The notes under the pieces were generated by a model. It did no database searches and had not been told where the DNA came from. It saw nothing but the letters and a program-made list of their open reading frames with translations. A stretch of 64,000 bases of DNA from an uncultured Clostridia bacterium (lineage in GTDB: Bacteria; Bacillota; Clostridia; Oscillospirales; Ruminococcaceae), in contig CAMVNQ010000004.1 of NCBI GenBank assembly GCA_947168885.1, positions 1-64,000 on the forward strand, written 5' to 3'. This document shows, in pieces, positions 46,927-55,924 of this stretch (positions are counted from its first letter, which is position 1; every line of letters begins with the position of its first letter). Position numbers and translations under genes: made by a program.

Positions 46927-47667
46927 GTGAGTGACCTGCTTAACTGCAAGGATACGGCACTCGGATATGAAGGAAACACCGTGGTAAGCGGACTTGATTT
47001 CCGTATATCCGAAGGAAGCTACCTCTGCATACTCGGAGAGAACGGCTCGGGGAAGAGCACACTGATAAAAGCTCTGCTCGGACTGAACAAGCCAATATCC
47101 GGAACGATAGAACGGCTTGGGGATATAAAGGTCGGAGACATAGGCTATCTTCCGCAGCAGACCGCGATACAGCGGGATTTCCCCGCCTCGGTGCGCGAGA
47201 TAGTAATGTCCGGCTGTCTGCCGAAATGCGGACTGCGCCCGTTCTACACGAAAGAGGAAAAAAAGCTTGCCGAAAGCACGATGTCGCGTCTCGGCGTGAC
47301 TGAGCTCGCAAACCGCTGCTACCGCGAACTGTCCGGTGGACAGCAGCAGCGTGTCCTGCTTGCCCGCGCGTTATGCGCCGCGCAGAAAGTGCTTCTCCTC
47401 GACGAGCCGGTCACGGGTCTTGACCCGAAAGCCCAGCTCGACCTTTACGAGCTTATCTCCGAACTGAATACAAGCGGAGTCACGATAATAATGGTCTCTC
47501 ACGATTTCGCCGCGGCAACAAAATACGCATCGCACATTCTCCATATCGGAGCGCATCACCAACTGTTCTTCGGTACGACCGCCGATTACCTTGCAAGCGA
47601 TGTCGGAAAACTTTTCGCAGAGCGTGACTTTCCGGAAAAGGAAGGGACGGTGAACAGCAATGGGTGA
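46927..47667 (+). CDS. znuC: zinc-type ABC transporter ATPase
   Basis: The 246-residue ABC ATPase has Walker A GENGSGKST, the LSGGQQQR signature, and LLLDEPVTGLD. It powers the ZnuB-like permease encoded next. I chose the GTG at 46927, ten nt after AAGGGA; a GTG at 46918 is only one base from that site. It overlaps the permease gene by 8 nt. Confidence 0.92.
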   Translation: MSDLLNCKDTALGYEGNTVVSGLDFRISEGSYLCILGENGSGKSTLIKALLGLNKPISGTIERLGDIKVGDIGYLPQQTAIQRDFPASVREIVMSGCLPKCGLRPFYTKEEKKLAESTMSRLGVTELANRCYRELSGGQQQRVLLARALCAAQKVLLLDEPVTGLDPKAQLDLYELISELNTSGVTIIMVSHDFAAATKYASHILHIGAHHQLFFGTTADYLASDVGKLFAERDFPEKEGTVNSNG

Positions 47668-48514
47668 TCTCGCAGCAAAGCTCCAGCTATATTTCAGCTA
47701 CCCGTTCGTTTGGTACGCTCTTATCGTGGGACTGCTAATAGCACTGTGTTCATCACTTCTCGGCGTGACGCTCGTGCTGAAACGGTTCTCATACATCGGC
47801 GACGGTCTGTCACACGTTGCGTTCGGCGCTATGGCTGTCGCGGGACTTGTGGGGCTCACCAACGATATGTACATCGTCCTCCCGATAACTGTCATATCGG
47901 CTATATTACTTCTCCGGACGGGACAGAATGCTAAGATAAACGGTGACGCGGCAATAGCCATGATCTCAGTCGGCGCACTGGCTGTAGGCTATATGCTTAT
48001 GAACGTGTTCCCGTCATCAGCGAACGTGACGGGAGATGTCTGCACGACGCTTTTCGGCTCGACCTCGATACTGACTCTGAAAGAAGCGGACGTTATCGTC
48101 TGCATTATTATGTCGGTCATAGTTATAGCGGCATTCCTGCTGTTCTACCACAAGATTTTCGCGGTAACATTCGACGAGAATTTCATGAGAGCCGCAGGAG
48201 TAAAGGCGAACATCTACAACCTAATAATCGCGATAATAACCGCATTGATAATCGTGCTTGCAATGAATCTTGTCGGCTCGCTTCTTATATCGGCTCTGAT
48301 AATCTTCCCCGCACTGTCGGCTATGCGTGTGTTCAAAAGCTTCAAAAGCGTTGTGGTATGCTCCGCGTGCGTTTCGGTCTTCTGCGCGGGGGTCGGCATC
48401 TTCACATCCATAATGGCGGGAACGCCTGTTGGTTCCACTATCGTTGTCACAGACATTCTGGTATTCTTCATATTCTGCATAGTGTCACTTTTCACAAGGA
48501 GGAGATCACAATGA
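47660..48514 (+). CDS. znuB: zinc-type ABC transporter permease
   Basis: The 284-residue protein has about eight membrane helices and the family motifs SYIGDGLSHVAFGAMA, broken by helices, and GSLLISALIIFPALSA. It belongs to the ABC-3 family of zinc/manganese permeases. It overlaps both neighbours (8 nt with the ATPase, 4 nt ATGA with the lipoprotein), so the operon is tightly coupled. Confidence 0.93.
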   Translation: MGDLAAKLQLYFSYPFVWYALIVGLLIALCSSLLGVTLVLKRFSYIGDGLSHVAFGAMAVAGLVGLTNDMYIVLPITVISAILLLRTGQNAKINGDAAIAMISVGALAVGYMLMNVFPSSANVTGDVCTTLFGSTSILTLKEADVIVCIIMSVIVIAAFLLFYHKIFAVTFDENFMRAAGVKANIYNLIIAIITALIIVLAMNLVGSLLISALIIFPALSAMRVFKSFKSVVVCSACVSVFCAGVGIFTSIMAGTPVGSTIVVTDILVFFIFCIVSLFTRRRSQ

Positions 48515-49131
48515 GAAAATATCTGAAAGCAGCTGTTCCGATACTGCTTGCGTCGGCACTTCTCTGTTCCTGCAAGGATAATTCCGCCGCAGGAAAGAAC
48601 GCGCTCATAGACGAGATAGTAAGTCAGATCTCAGCCGAGGATGCTGCGGCAGCCATGAATGACGAGGCAAAGAGCGTGACAACGACCGCGCCGGAAACTA
48701 CTTCGGAGGTTCAGATCTCGTCCGAACTTACACTTGGCACGAATCCGCCGTCTTCCGAAGCAACAGATCCGGTACAGCTTGATCCTGTGGATATGGACCT
48801 CACTCAGATGAACGCGACGATGATATATTCGATCATCTATGACCTTATGGTCAAGCCGAATGATTACTACGGAAAAAGCCTGATCGTTGACGGTTATTTC
48901 GATACTATGTACCTCGACGAGTTCCAGACGCGGTATTTCTTTGTGGTAGTTCCCGACGCCACCGCCTGCTGCGTTCAGGGTCTTGAATTCAAGCTCCCCG
49001 ATGATAAGGTCTATCCGGACGATTACCCCGAACCCGGAACAGACATACGGGTGCGCGGTGTACTCGGGAGCTATGAGGAAGCAGGACAGACTTACGCATA
49101 TATAAGCGCGGATCAGATGATAGTAAAATGA
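48511..49131 (+). CDS. lipoprotein with C-terminal OB-like domain, last gene of the metal operon
   Basis: The 206-residue lipoprotein has lipobox LCSC (Cys about 20), a Thr/Ser/Pro-rich linker, and a C-terminal domain (about 110-206) whose pattern (YYGKSLIVDGYF, YFFVVVPD, DIRVRGVLG) resembles an OB fold. AGGAGG precedes the ATG. Being translationally coupled to the permease and under the same Fur/Zur box, it probably helps metal capture or delivery at the membrane. Precise role unknown. Confidence 0.8.
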   Translation: MRKYLKAAVPILLASALLCSCKDNSAAGKNALIDEIVSQISAEDAAAAMNDEAKSVTTTAPETTSEVQISSELTLGTNPPSSEATDPVQLDPVDMDLTQMNATMIYSIIYDLMVKPNDYYGKSLIVDGYFDTMYLDEFQTRYFFVVVPDATACCVQGLEFKLPDDKVYPDDYPEPGTDIRVRGVLGSYEEAGQTYAYISADQMIVK

Positions 49132-49133
49132 TG

Positions 49134-49167
49134 AAAAACAGGCTGATAAATTATCAGCCTGTTTTTT
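49134..49167 (+). terminator. terminator of the metal-uptake operon
   Basis: A long perfect stem (AAAAACAGGCTGAT / ATCAGCCTGTTTTT) with a small loop and T-run begins three nt after the last stop. Confidence 0.95.
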
Positions 49168-49245
49168 TCTGACGGATACGGCGCTGCGCGTCCGGCAGGA
49201 TTTATTGCATATCCTTCAGTGAACCTGTCGGTGTCCGTGACAGGT

Positions 49246-50103
49246 TCACCGTTCACACAGCCGCGTATCAGCAATGATAACAGCATTGCTTTCCATGATT
49301 GAATCTTCTTTTATTATCTCGCCGATACTGTCCGCACATATCCTTCCCGACCGCGGATTCTTCACGGAATCGATATGCCCCCTGATATCCGCTTCGACAT
49401 CAGAGTATTCAAATGAAAGGTCACAATCTGTCATTTCGCAGTCTATCAGCTTCAGATCCTTGCAGTAGCATAGCGGCTGCGTACCGGTTATTTTACACCT
49501 TACAAGTGTGAGACCCTCGGAGAACCACGCCAGATACTCGCTCTTTATGACCGAATCCATTACTGTGACATTTTTAGCATGCCAGAATGCGTCCTTGGTA
49601 TCGAGTTCTGAATTCCTTATCACTAAATTCCTTACATACTGGAATGAATATTTACCATTAAAATCGATATTGTCTATCTCTATATCGGATGCATCAAGGA
49701 ATATATACTCCGACACTATGCTGCTGTCCGATATTTTTGTATCGGTGGTTTTCCAACCGAATTCCGGCGACTCTATCCTGCAATTGCGGATAACCGTATT
49801 CCTGCATTCTCTCAGCGCTTTTACCCCGCTGATCTCCGTGTTTTCTATCAAGCCGTCATCAGAGTACCACAGAGATGCTCTTGTTATTTCGTCAAGTTTT
49901 GAATTCCTGAGCTCGTATTTTTTTGCGTGCCAGACAGGATATCGAAGCGAGAACGTGCAGCCGTCTATAACAACATTCCTTGTTTCTTTCAGGACAGATT
50001 CGCCGTCAGCAGGTCCGGCAAAGGTACACGCCCTGACAACAGTGTCCTGAATGTTATATAAGGCTCTTTCCCGATCAAATGTTTTGTTTTCTATCAGCTC
50101 CAT
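49246..50103 (-). CDS. DUF3737 beta-helix protein
   Basis: The 285-residue protein consists of repeated short strands with conserved Asn/Cys/Asp turns (RNVVIDGCTF, RNTVIRNCRIE, RNLVIRNSELD, DLKLIDCEMTD), a right-handed parallel beta-helix. This is DUF3737, often found near sugar metabolism genes and of unknown activity. No signal peptide. AAAGGAG precedes the ATG. It lies 71 nt downstream of the GH26 gene on the same strand, so a role in handling the same glycan is plausible. Confidence 0.85.
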   Translation of the reverse strand: MELIENKTFDRERALYNIQDTVVRACTFAGPADGESVLKETRNVVIDGCTFSLRYPVWHAKKYELRNSKLDEITRASLWYSDDGLIENTEISGVKALRECRNTVIRNCRIESPEFGWKTTDTKISDSSIVSEYIFLDASDIEIDNIDFNGKYSFQYVRNLVIRNSELDTKDAFWHAKNVTVMDSVIKSEYLAWFSEGLTLVRCKITGTQPLCYCKDLKLIDCEMTDCDLSFEYSDVEADIRGHIDSVKNPRSGRICADSIGEIIKEDSIMESNAVIIADTRLCER

Positions 50104-50174
50104 CAGCTGTGCTCCTTTTGTCTAAACAGTAAATATGATTCCGATTGTCTGCCCCTTGAATTATGCGCTTTCCG

Positions 50175-51143
50175 TCAGTAAAGCACCGGCAGAGTTTCTT
50201 TTGTGATTGAAAACGGGCTTGAATAGACCTCGCGCAATTTGTCCGACGTGCTGAATTCTTCGCTCATGCAGAAATCGCCGGACCATGTCATATAGCTTGC
50301 CCATCCGACTTTTTCATCGTGTACGGCTTTCGGATCGGGCAGTGTACCGGTCTCGCCGATAAGTATGATTTTCGGACATTCGGTTATTTTCCGCATATCA
50401 TAGTACATATCGCTCTGACTTGTATGGCAGTGCTTTTCGGGATACATATCGCGGGATACTATGTCAACGACATCATCTCCCGGGTAACATTCACGAAGTG
50501 TCGCGTTCCACACCCATATCAGGTTGTTGAGACCGTGTGTTTCAGTAAATCTCCGATACATTGTACGGTAAAGCTTTATAAGCGGCTCGCCGCCCTTTGC
50601 TCCCCACCAGAACCATTTTCCCTCACCCTCATGAAACGGTCTCCATAATATCGGTATCTCCTTTTTGCAGAACGGGCGGAGTATGCCTGCCATTACATCT
50701 ATATCAGACAGCAGCGCCTTGTTCTCCTCTGTACCGCTGATTACTGCTTTTTCCGCGTCAAAATCGGTGTTTTCCGTAAAAAATGATTTTGAACGTCCGC
50801 CAAGCGGTGAAAACCAATGCCATGTAAAAGTGATCAGACCTTTTCTGTTCGCCCATTCCCAAGCGCGGCGTAATGTACCGAGGTTATTTTTTACCTCGGT
50901 CATACACTCATCGTCTGTATCGAGATAATTTATATTCGGGGAATATGAAAGCAGTTCAAACCCAAGCAATGCCGGCTCTTTACCTGCTACCCTGCGGATA
51001 TGGTGCAGTTCCTCCATCTCCATGGTCTGTGTGTGCTGACCTGTGACTATCTTATCGCCCGAAATGTCGGCAAGAAAACTCATTACATTTCTGACACACT
51101 GCTGGGAATTCTTATTGCAAGGAATCTTTATTAAATCTGTCAT
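50175..51143 (-). CDS. GH26 family glycoside hydrolase (beta-mannanase-like)
   Basis: The 322-residue enzyme has GH26 signatures: ILWRPFHEGEGKWFWWG with the acid/base Glu, and ILIGETGTLP with the nucleophile Glu. GH26 enzymes mainly hydrolyse beta-1,4-mannans or manno-oligosaccharides. There is no signal peptide, so it probably acts on imported oligosaccharides in the cytosol. GGAGG precedes the ATG at 51143; a longer frame upstream has no site. It is followed by DUF3737. Confidence 0.9.
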   Translation of the reverse strand: MTDLIKIPCNKNSQQCVRNVMSFLADISGDKIVTGQHTQTMEMEELHHIRRVAGKEPALLGFELLSYSPNINYLDTDDECMTEVKNNLGTLRRAWEWANRKGLITFTWHWFSPLGGRSKSFFTENTDFDAEKAVISGTEENKALLSDIDVMAGILRPFCKKEIPILWRPFHEGEGKWFWWGAKGGEPLIKLYRTMYRRFTETHGLNNLIWVWNATLRECYPGDDVVDIVSRDMYPEKHCHTSQSDMYYDMRKITECPKIILIGETGTLPDPKAVHDEKVGWASYMTWSGDFCMSEEFSTSDKLREVYSSPFSITKETLPVLY

Positions 51144-51211
51144 GATCTTATCCTCCGGTTCCTTCAGCATTAGTTTGACAAGTCCACGGCTCTGAACAGC
51201 ATGTCGGTTCC

Positions 51212-51267
51212 GCAAAGATCTTTGCTGAATTTGTGACTATTATATCATATTGTGCCGACTAAATCAA
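51212..51267 (-). promoter_or_regulatory. GH26 promoter with palindromic operator
   Basis: On minus, TTGATT (51267-51262), 17 bp, TATAAT (51244-51239). A perfect 14-bp palindrome, GCAAAGATCTTTGC (51212-51225), lies just after the expected start of transcription, a typical place for a repressor site. Confidence 0.75.
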
Positions 51268-51436
51268 TATGGCAACACAAAGTATGATTTCTTCACAACA
51301 TATAAGAGCCCCGTCAAGCTCATACGATAAATCGCCTCAAACGAGATAAATAAAGGGCTTGCGGGATCGGGTGCGGACAAATTGTGAACAAAACCCCGAA
51401 ATGAGATAAAATTTATAATTGGCTATACTAAACCCA

Positions 51437-51468
51437 AAATCCGCTCAAGCCTTTGCCTGAGCGGATTT
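51437..51468. terminator. hairpin in the gap upstream of GH26
   Basis: AAATCCGCTCA pairs with TGAGCGGATTT over 11 bp, loop of 10. Only a short T-run is present (minus strand), so termination is uncertain. Confidence 0.5.
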
Positions 51469-51578
51469 GCTATGGGATTTCATTACAGGAAGTATATCTG
51501 CACTCTGGACAGCGAGGTGGTCTCCCCGCTTATCGGGGAGGTGGCGACGCAGGAGCCAGAGGGGCTGACCGACAGACT

Positions 51579-51614
51579 CAGAAAAATACCGTATGTTACC
51601 GAAGTAACATACGG
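51579..51614 (-). terminator. UUCG-loop terminator behind the tRNA fragment
   Basis: On minus an 11-bp stem CCGTATGTTAC / GTAACATACGG closes a TTCG tetraloop and is followed by TATTTTTC. It lies 17 nt after the CCA of the tRNA fragment, where a tRNA transcript would end. Confidence 0.85.
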
Positions 51615-51631
51615 CGAAACGGCGTATGCCG

Positions 51632-51676
51632 TGGTGGACCCGGGGAGGATCGAACTCCTGACCTCCGCGTTGCGAA
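51632..51676 (-). pseudogene. 3' part of a tRNA gene (anticodon loop to CCA), probable attachment-site scar
   Basis: Read on minus, 51676-51632 gives the 7-nt anticodon loop TTCGCAA (anticodon CGC, Ala if intact), the 3' anticodon-stem strand, a T-arm with GTTCGATCC, the acceptor strand CGGGTCC, the discriminator A, and CCA. Upstream sequence does not supply the matching D-arm, anticodon stem or GGACCCG, so the 5' half is missing. Break at the anticodon loop is typical of tyrosine-integrase insertion into tRNA genes. The intact gene, expected toward higher coordinates, is not in the window. Confidence 0.75.
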
Positions 51677-52050
51677 GCCCGCTCCGTTGTTATCGCGATT
51701 TCGGGTAATCTGTCGTGATTGGCTTTGTTATGCGGCTTTTCCGGATTAGTGTTTCAAACCATTTCGAGCGATTTGAGATGATTTTAAATGCCATTTTGTG
51801 GCTTGTGTCAACAAATTGTCAACAAAAATCGGCTCCAAATGTATAGTTAATATAACAAACGATATATCTCTCGCGAGATGCTTCAAATTACCTAAAATTA
51901 CTTTAACCATACGGATAATTTAATGACCCGACGTGGTCCGCATCGTTGAGAGGCATGTCGGGTTCTGTTGAATACATTATACATCATGTAATCAAAAATG
52001 TCAAGTTTTACTGCGGAGGTCAGTATTTTACACTATTTTTGTACGATTTT

Positions 52051-52120
52051 CGCTGACTTACGCTGACTTTTTGGCGTGTTTTCGCTGAATTTAACCCGCT
52101 TGCGCTGAATTTACGCTGAC
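52051..52120. repeat. five CGCTGA iteron-like repeats
   Basis: CGCTGAMTT copies start at 52051, 52061, 52083, 52103 and 52114, all in one orientation, within 70 bp. Spacing (10, 22, 20, 11) is close to one or two helical turns, as for cooperative binding of one protein. They lie 79 bp before the -35 box of the AlbA-type gene. The rest of 51677-52050 shows a long ACCCGAC/GTCGGGT hairpin near 51925-51965 and no gene. Confidence 0.65.
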
Positions 52121-52198
52121 TTTTACCGGTTACTATAGATTTAACACTCGCGCGCGATAAAAATCGATTTTTAACACATCATTAACGCGTCAAAGGTA

Positions 52199-52257
52199 TT
52201 GACTTAACGCTACAATGATGATATAATAGTATAAAATCTAACGCTCGCGAGCGTTAG
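52199..52257 (+). promoter_or_regulatory. promoter and 20-bp palindromic operator of the AlbA-type regulator
   Basis: TTGACT (52199-52204), 17 bp, TATAAT (52222-52227). A perfect 20-bp palindrome (52238-52257, half-site CTAACGCTCG) spans the expected transcription start, a good autoregulatory operator. Confidence 0.8.
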
Positions 52258-52282
52258 ATGATGTGCTGAATGAGGTGTTAAA

Positions 52283-53926
52283 ATGAATATCGGATTTAAA
52301 GAAGACCTTAAAAATGAGTTCAAAAGCGACCGGAAAAAGCTGCCGGATCAGGATATAATTGACGCAGTCATAGCCTTTGCCAATACAAACGGCGGCAACC
52401 TGTATCTTGGCGTTGAGGATAACGGCGAGATAACCGGACTGCACAAGGAGCACACCGACGCGGTTCAGCTTGCTGCGTTTATTGCAAACAAGACCGTTCC
52501 GCCCGTTACCGTAGAAGTCGAAAAGAGCGAGGACGACACACATATAAAGGTAATCGTTCCAAAGTGCAGGAGCATTGTCGCCTCATCGTCCGGAAAAATA
52601 CTGCGCCGCAGGATAAAAGCCGACGGTACACCCGAAAATGTTCCGCTTTATCCGCATGAGATACATTCAAGGCTTTCCGATCTCAGGCTGCTGGACTTTT
52701 CCGCTCAATGCGTTCCCGGTTCCGAATATGCCGACCTCGACGATACCGAGCGCGAGCGGCTTCGCAATATTATCCGCGTTTACAACGGCGAAAAAGCCTT
52801 GCTGGAGCTCGACAACGAGGAGCTTGACAAAGCGCTCCGGCTTGTCGATGATGTAAACGGTGAGCTGAAACCGACCTATACCGGAATGCTGCTTATCGGA
52901 AATCCCGAAAGGCTCAGGCTGCGCGTTCCTACTGCCGAAGCGTCATTTCAGGTCATGAACGGCACCCGCGTTGTAATGAACGAGTCCGTCAATCTCCCTA
53001 TTCTTGCGGCATTTGAGAAGATCGCCACATTTATGGACGCGAGGAACTCCGAAGAAGAAATAGAAATGGGCTTTTTCAGAATATCCGTGTCCGATTACAA
53101 CAAACGCGCGTTCAGAGAAGCTCTTGTAAACGCTTTCTGCCACAGGGATTACACTATGCTCGGTCGGGTCAGGGTGCTGCTGGACGATAACGGACTGACA
53201 ATAAGCAATCCCGGCGGTTTTATCGAGGGGGTCACACTTGACAACCTGCTTACAGTCGAACCGCACGGACGTAATCTTGCGCTTGCAGATGCGCTGAAAA
53301 GAATAGGGCTTGCAGAGCGCACAGGACGCGGTATAGACCGTATTTTTGAAGGCTCACTGCTGTACGGCAAGCCGCTTCCCGACTATTCGGAATCCAACGA
53401 TGTTATGGTAAGACTTTTTATACCGAAAAGCCTGCCCGACCGCGAGTTTACAAAGCTTATTTCCGACGAGCAGAACAGACTGGGGCATGAACTGCCCATA
53501 AATTCGCTGCTTGTCATGAACGAACTTAAACTTGACAGGCGAGCAACGCTTTCCGAGCTTGCAGACTCAACGCATATCAGCGAATCCAAGCTCCGTATCA
53601 CGGTCGAGAGCCTTGTCGAATCCGGCTTGATAGAAGCAGTCGGCGGCGGGCGCGCGAGATACTACACTCTCAGCGTGAATGTGTACAAGCGCGGGGATAA
53701 CGTCACAGGCTATGTCCGTCAGACAGGCATCGATAAAGCCAGATTTCCGGAAATGATACTGAAATTCGCCGAAAACAACAACGGCGTCATCACAAGAAAG
53801 GACGCTGCCGAACTGCTACGTATAAGCGTTCAGCAGGCATACAGGTTGCTGAAAAGTATGGTCGATGATGGTAAGTTACAGCCGGAGGGTAAAGGAAAAT
53901 ACGCGTACTACAGAATAAAGACATGA
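52283..53926 (+). CDS. AlbA_2/Schlafen-type ATP-binding transcriptional regulator
   Basis: The 547-residue protein has an N-terminal AlbA_2 domain (about 5-125) with EFKSDR and FANTNGGNLYLGVEDNGEI, a central region with a HATPase_c_4-like stretch (FREALVNAFCHRDY, LTISNPGGF, RGIDRIF, about 275-350), and two winged-helix segments at the C-terminus (about 405-460 and 490-545). Family members act as DNA-binding regulators or in phage defence. GAGGTG precedes the ATG. The palindrome and iterons upstream suggest autoregulation. Confidence 0.88.
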   Translation: MNIGFKEDLKNEFKSDRKKLPDQDIIDAVIAFANTNGGNLYLGVEDNGEITGLHKEHTDAVQLAAFIANKTVPPVTVEVEKSEDDTHIKVIVPKCRSIVASSSGKILRRRIKADGTPENVPLYPHEIHSRLSDLRLLDFSAQCVPGSEYADLDDTERERLRNIIRVYNGEKALLELDNEELDKALRLVDDVNGELKPTYTGMLLIGNPERLRLRVPTAEASFQVMNGTRVVMNESVNLPILAAFEKIATFMDARNSEEEIEMGFFRISVSDYNKRAFREALVNAFCHRDYTMLGRVRVLLDDNGLTISNPGGFIEGVTLDNLLTVEPHGRNLALADALKRIGLAERTGRGIDRIFEGSLLYGKPLPDYSESNDVMVRLFIPKSLPDREFTKLISDEQNRLGHELPINSLLVMNELKLDRRATLSELADSTHISESKLRITVESLVESGLIEAVGGGRARYYTLSVNVYKRGDNVTGYVRQTGIDKARFPEMILKFAENNNGVITRKDAAELLRISVQQAYRLLKSMVDDGKLQPEGKGKYAYYRIKT

Positions 53927-53940
53927 TCCATATTTCAGCA

Positions 53941-53975
53941 AAAACAGCTCGATCCGAAGATCGAGCTGTTTGTTT
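53941..53975 (+). terminator. terminator of the AlbA-type gene
   Basis: A perfect 12-bp stem AACAGCTCGATC / GATCGAGCTGTT with CGAA loop and TGTTT tail. 53976-54262 beyond it holds no gene or clear site that I can see. Confidence 0.9.
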
Positions 53976-54262
53976 ATCTGCTGTGATTTCTGTCAGTATC
54001 AGCTTTTGGACAGCATATAGCACAGCCGTTTGCATCACTGTATTTTTCTTTAGCCCTATTTAGGGCTTCCAGTTCGTCATTAAATGATCCCAACTCGGTA
54101 TATGATTCTATTCTGAGTTGCTCGGCGTGTTTGATCGTGTGCATTCAGAGTAACGGATCAAAAAGAAAAAACAGATGCTTAAGATGTGTAAACCGTTCCG
54201 AATACGGTACTGAAAAGCAGATCGATTCATAGCGTGGTTGTGATTTTGACCCCAAATTTCTG

Positions 54263-54733
54263 TCAGTTCGGCGAATGATCGTGTTTCCGCCATTCCTCCT
54301 GCATAGAATTGAGTTTTTGTGTCAGTTCGCGACAATAATTATATCTTATATACCATACTAAAAAATATAGCAATGAGACAACAACAATTTCCGTCAACAA
54401 TTCAGAAAGATTCGATAATAATCCCAGAAAGTAAGTACATGTCAGACAAGTTGCCAGAACCGTTAAAAAATGTATGATATAGCTTTTTATACTGCTCCAT
54501 TTTCTTATGTCATAGAAACTTACTCCGGCATAAGATATGGCGCCTATTATACCTGTCAGCAACATTTGCAGTAAAAAAGAAGCATTACTGTCATCGGTAA
54601 TGCCAATAAGGAACGAAGAAACAGGCAATGTCTTTTGCGATGTCAGTAATGCTGACACGAGCATTACTGATTCCCCCGCTGCAAATCCTATCAAAAAACC
54701 AATACCGGCTCTTTTTAGTGTGGTGACAAACAT
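54263..54733 (-). CDS. DUF3021-like membrane protein
   Basis: The 156-residue protein has four membrane helices and a basic C-terminal tail, with LLTGIIGAISYAG and a Tyr-Asp-Ile-Arg-Lys-Trp stretch typical of DUF3021. Those proteins usually accompany a LytTR regulator; here the upstream gene is an XRE regulator. AGAGGAG precedes the ATG at 54733; a start seven codons upstream lacks a site. Confidence 0.75.
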   Translation of the reverse strand: MFVTTLKRAGIGFLIGFAAGESVMLVSALLTSQKTLPVSSFLIGITDDSNASFLLQMLLTGIIGAISYAGVSFYDIRKWSSIKSYIIHFLTVLATCLTCTYFLGLLSNLSELLTEIVVVSLLYFLVWYIRYNYCRELTQKLNSMQEEWRKHDHSPN

Positions 54734-54766
54734 AATAAAACTCCTCTGACCCATTATAGGACAACC

Positions 54767-55090
54767 TCATCCCGCCGCATCGACAAGCGCGTCCATGATC
54801 TTCATTATTCTGTCCTGCTCCTTTGTGGGGAGCGTTTTCACTTTGTCCATTATCCCGCCGTCCTTTGGCGATGCGGGATTTTCTATGTAGTCGCACAGCA
54901 GAGCGTCCGTCGATACGTTCAGTGCGTTTGACAGCAGTACGAGCGGCTCCAGCGCGGGCAAGCGCTTCCCCGTTTCATACGAGTATATCGCCATTTCGCT
55001 TAACCCCGTCTTTTCCGCAAGCATTACCTGCGTCATTTTGTTTTGGAGTCTGTACTCCTTGATACGTTTTCCGACCATTGAATACTCCAT
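54767..55090 (-). CDS. XRE-family regulator
   Basis: The 107-residue protein has an N-terminal helix-turn-helix (about 8-62; QNKMTQVMLAEKTGLSEMAI is the core) and a short helical C-terminal tail. AAGGAGG precedes the ATG. It lies 12 nt after the 55103 gene and 33 nt before DUF3021, all on minus, suggesting one unit. Confidence 0.88.
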   Translation of the reverse strand: MEYSMVGKRIKEYRLQNKMTQVMLAEKTGLSEMAIYSYETGKRLPALEPLVLLSNALNVSTDALLCDYIENPASPKDGGIMDKVKTLPTKEQDRIMKIMDALVDAAG

Positions 55091-55102
55091 AGTGATACCT
55101 CC

Positions 55103-55915
55103 TTATTTTCCGTGAACGACATGCCTGCCGTCCGATATTTCCGTTATGTCATCATAGCAGACCATAAGCCTGCTCTTGTACATAAATGTTTCGCCGTATT
55201 TTATCATGCGCATGAGCTGCGATTTTTCTATGTCAATGTTGTTGATAACAATACCTTCAAAGTTTATTGCAGCCGTAAAAGCGCTGCTTCTCGACTGCCT
55301 GATTTTGCCGTAAAGTGCGATTTTATCCGGCATTTTTTCGTCTTGCAGAAGTTCAGCGACGCGCTTATATGCCATATTTTCGGATATCATAGTAAAATTC
55401 AGCTCGTCAGCGTGCTCGCTTATATCCGCCTTTACAGCTCCATCAAGGCTCTTGCTGCCGAGCAGCAGATACCGCAGGAACAACGGCTCGAAGTAGCTGT
55501 GATCGACAGGCTTTTCGGAAGCTGTATCGGCTCCGAAGATCAGATCGAGCGCCACCCGCTCCATGTCGTTTTCGCGGAACCCTTCCAGCCTCTTCTGAAG
55601 CATTAACGGTATCTTCCCGCCTATCGGCTTCTGCGCACTGTACTGCTTCATCTGCTTGTCGAACATATCGTTATAAAGCTGCACAAAAGAGAAAAACTCT
55701 TGCTCGAAGCTCTTCCCGACGTTTTGATACTTGTCGGACACATAATAGAATAATCCGCGTGCGTATATCCCGATCAGCTCTGCGGTAAGCCTGTTCCCGT
55801 TGAGTGTGATCTCAGAGGGTGATTCATATATGTACCTTATCCCGCCGCGCGAGACCGACATGAATGTCTCGGACGTGGTGAAGCCGCTTTCTATATAATC
55901 TTTCAGTGCATTCAT
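55103..55915 (-). CDS. unknown protein
   Basis: The 270-residue protein is cytosolic with no signal or membrane helix. It is mixed alpha/beta, with a helical centre and a beta-rich C-terminus (INFEGIVINNIDIEKSQ, then RLMVCYDDITEISDG). I do not recognise the family. AAGGTGA precedes the ATG. The 68-residue gene ends 9 nt upstream of it. Together with fliB upstream it may belong to the flagellin-modification unit or be unrelated cargo. Confidence 0.65.
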   Translation of the reverse strand: MNALKDYIESGFTTSETFMSVSRGGIRYIYESPSEITLNGNRLTAELIGIYARGLFYYVSDKYQNVGKSFEQEFFSFVQLYNDMFDKQMKQYSAQKPIGGKIPLMLQKRLEGFRENDMERVALDLIFGADTASEKPVDHSYFEPLFLRYLLLGSKSLDGAVKADISEHADELNFTMISENMAYKRVAELLQDEKMPDKIALYGKIRQSRSSAFTAAINFEGIVINNIDIEKSQLMRMIKYGETFMYKSRLMVCYDDITEISDGRHVVHGK

Positions 55916-55924
55916 AGGGTCACC

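Noticed and set aside
51472-51708. A 78-codon frame across the tRNA fragment
   Set aside because: It runs through the tRNA 3' half on the opposite strand and its terminator hairpin; such peptides are a known artefact of tRNA regions.
52051-52120. CGCTGA repeats as a CRISPR array
   Set aside because: Repeats are under 12 bp, spacing is short and uneven, and no cas gene is present; they fit iterons or operators.
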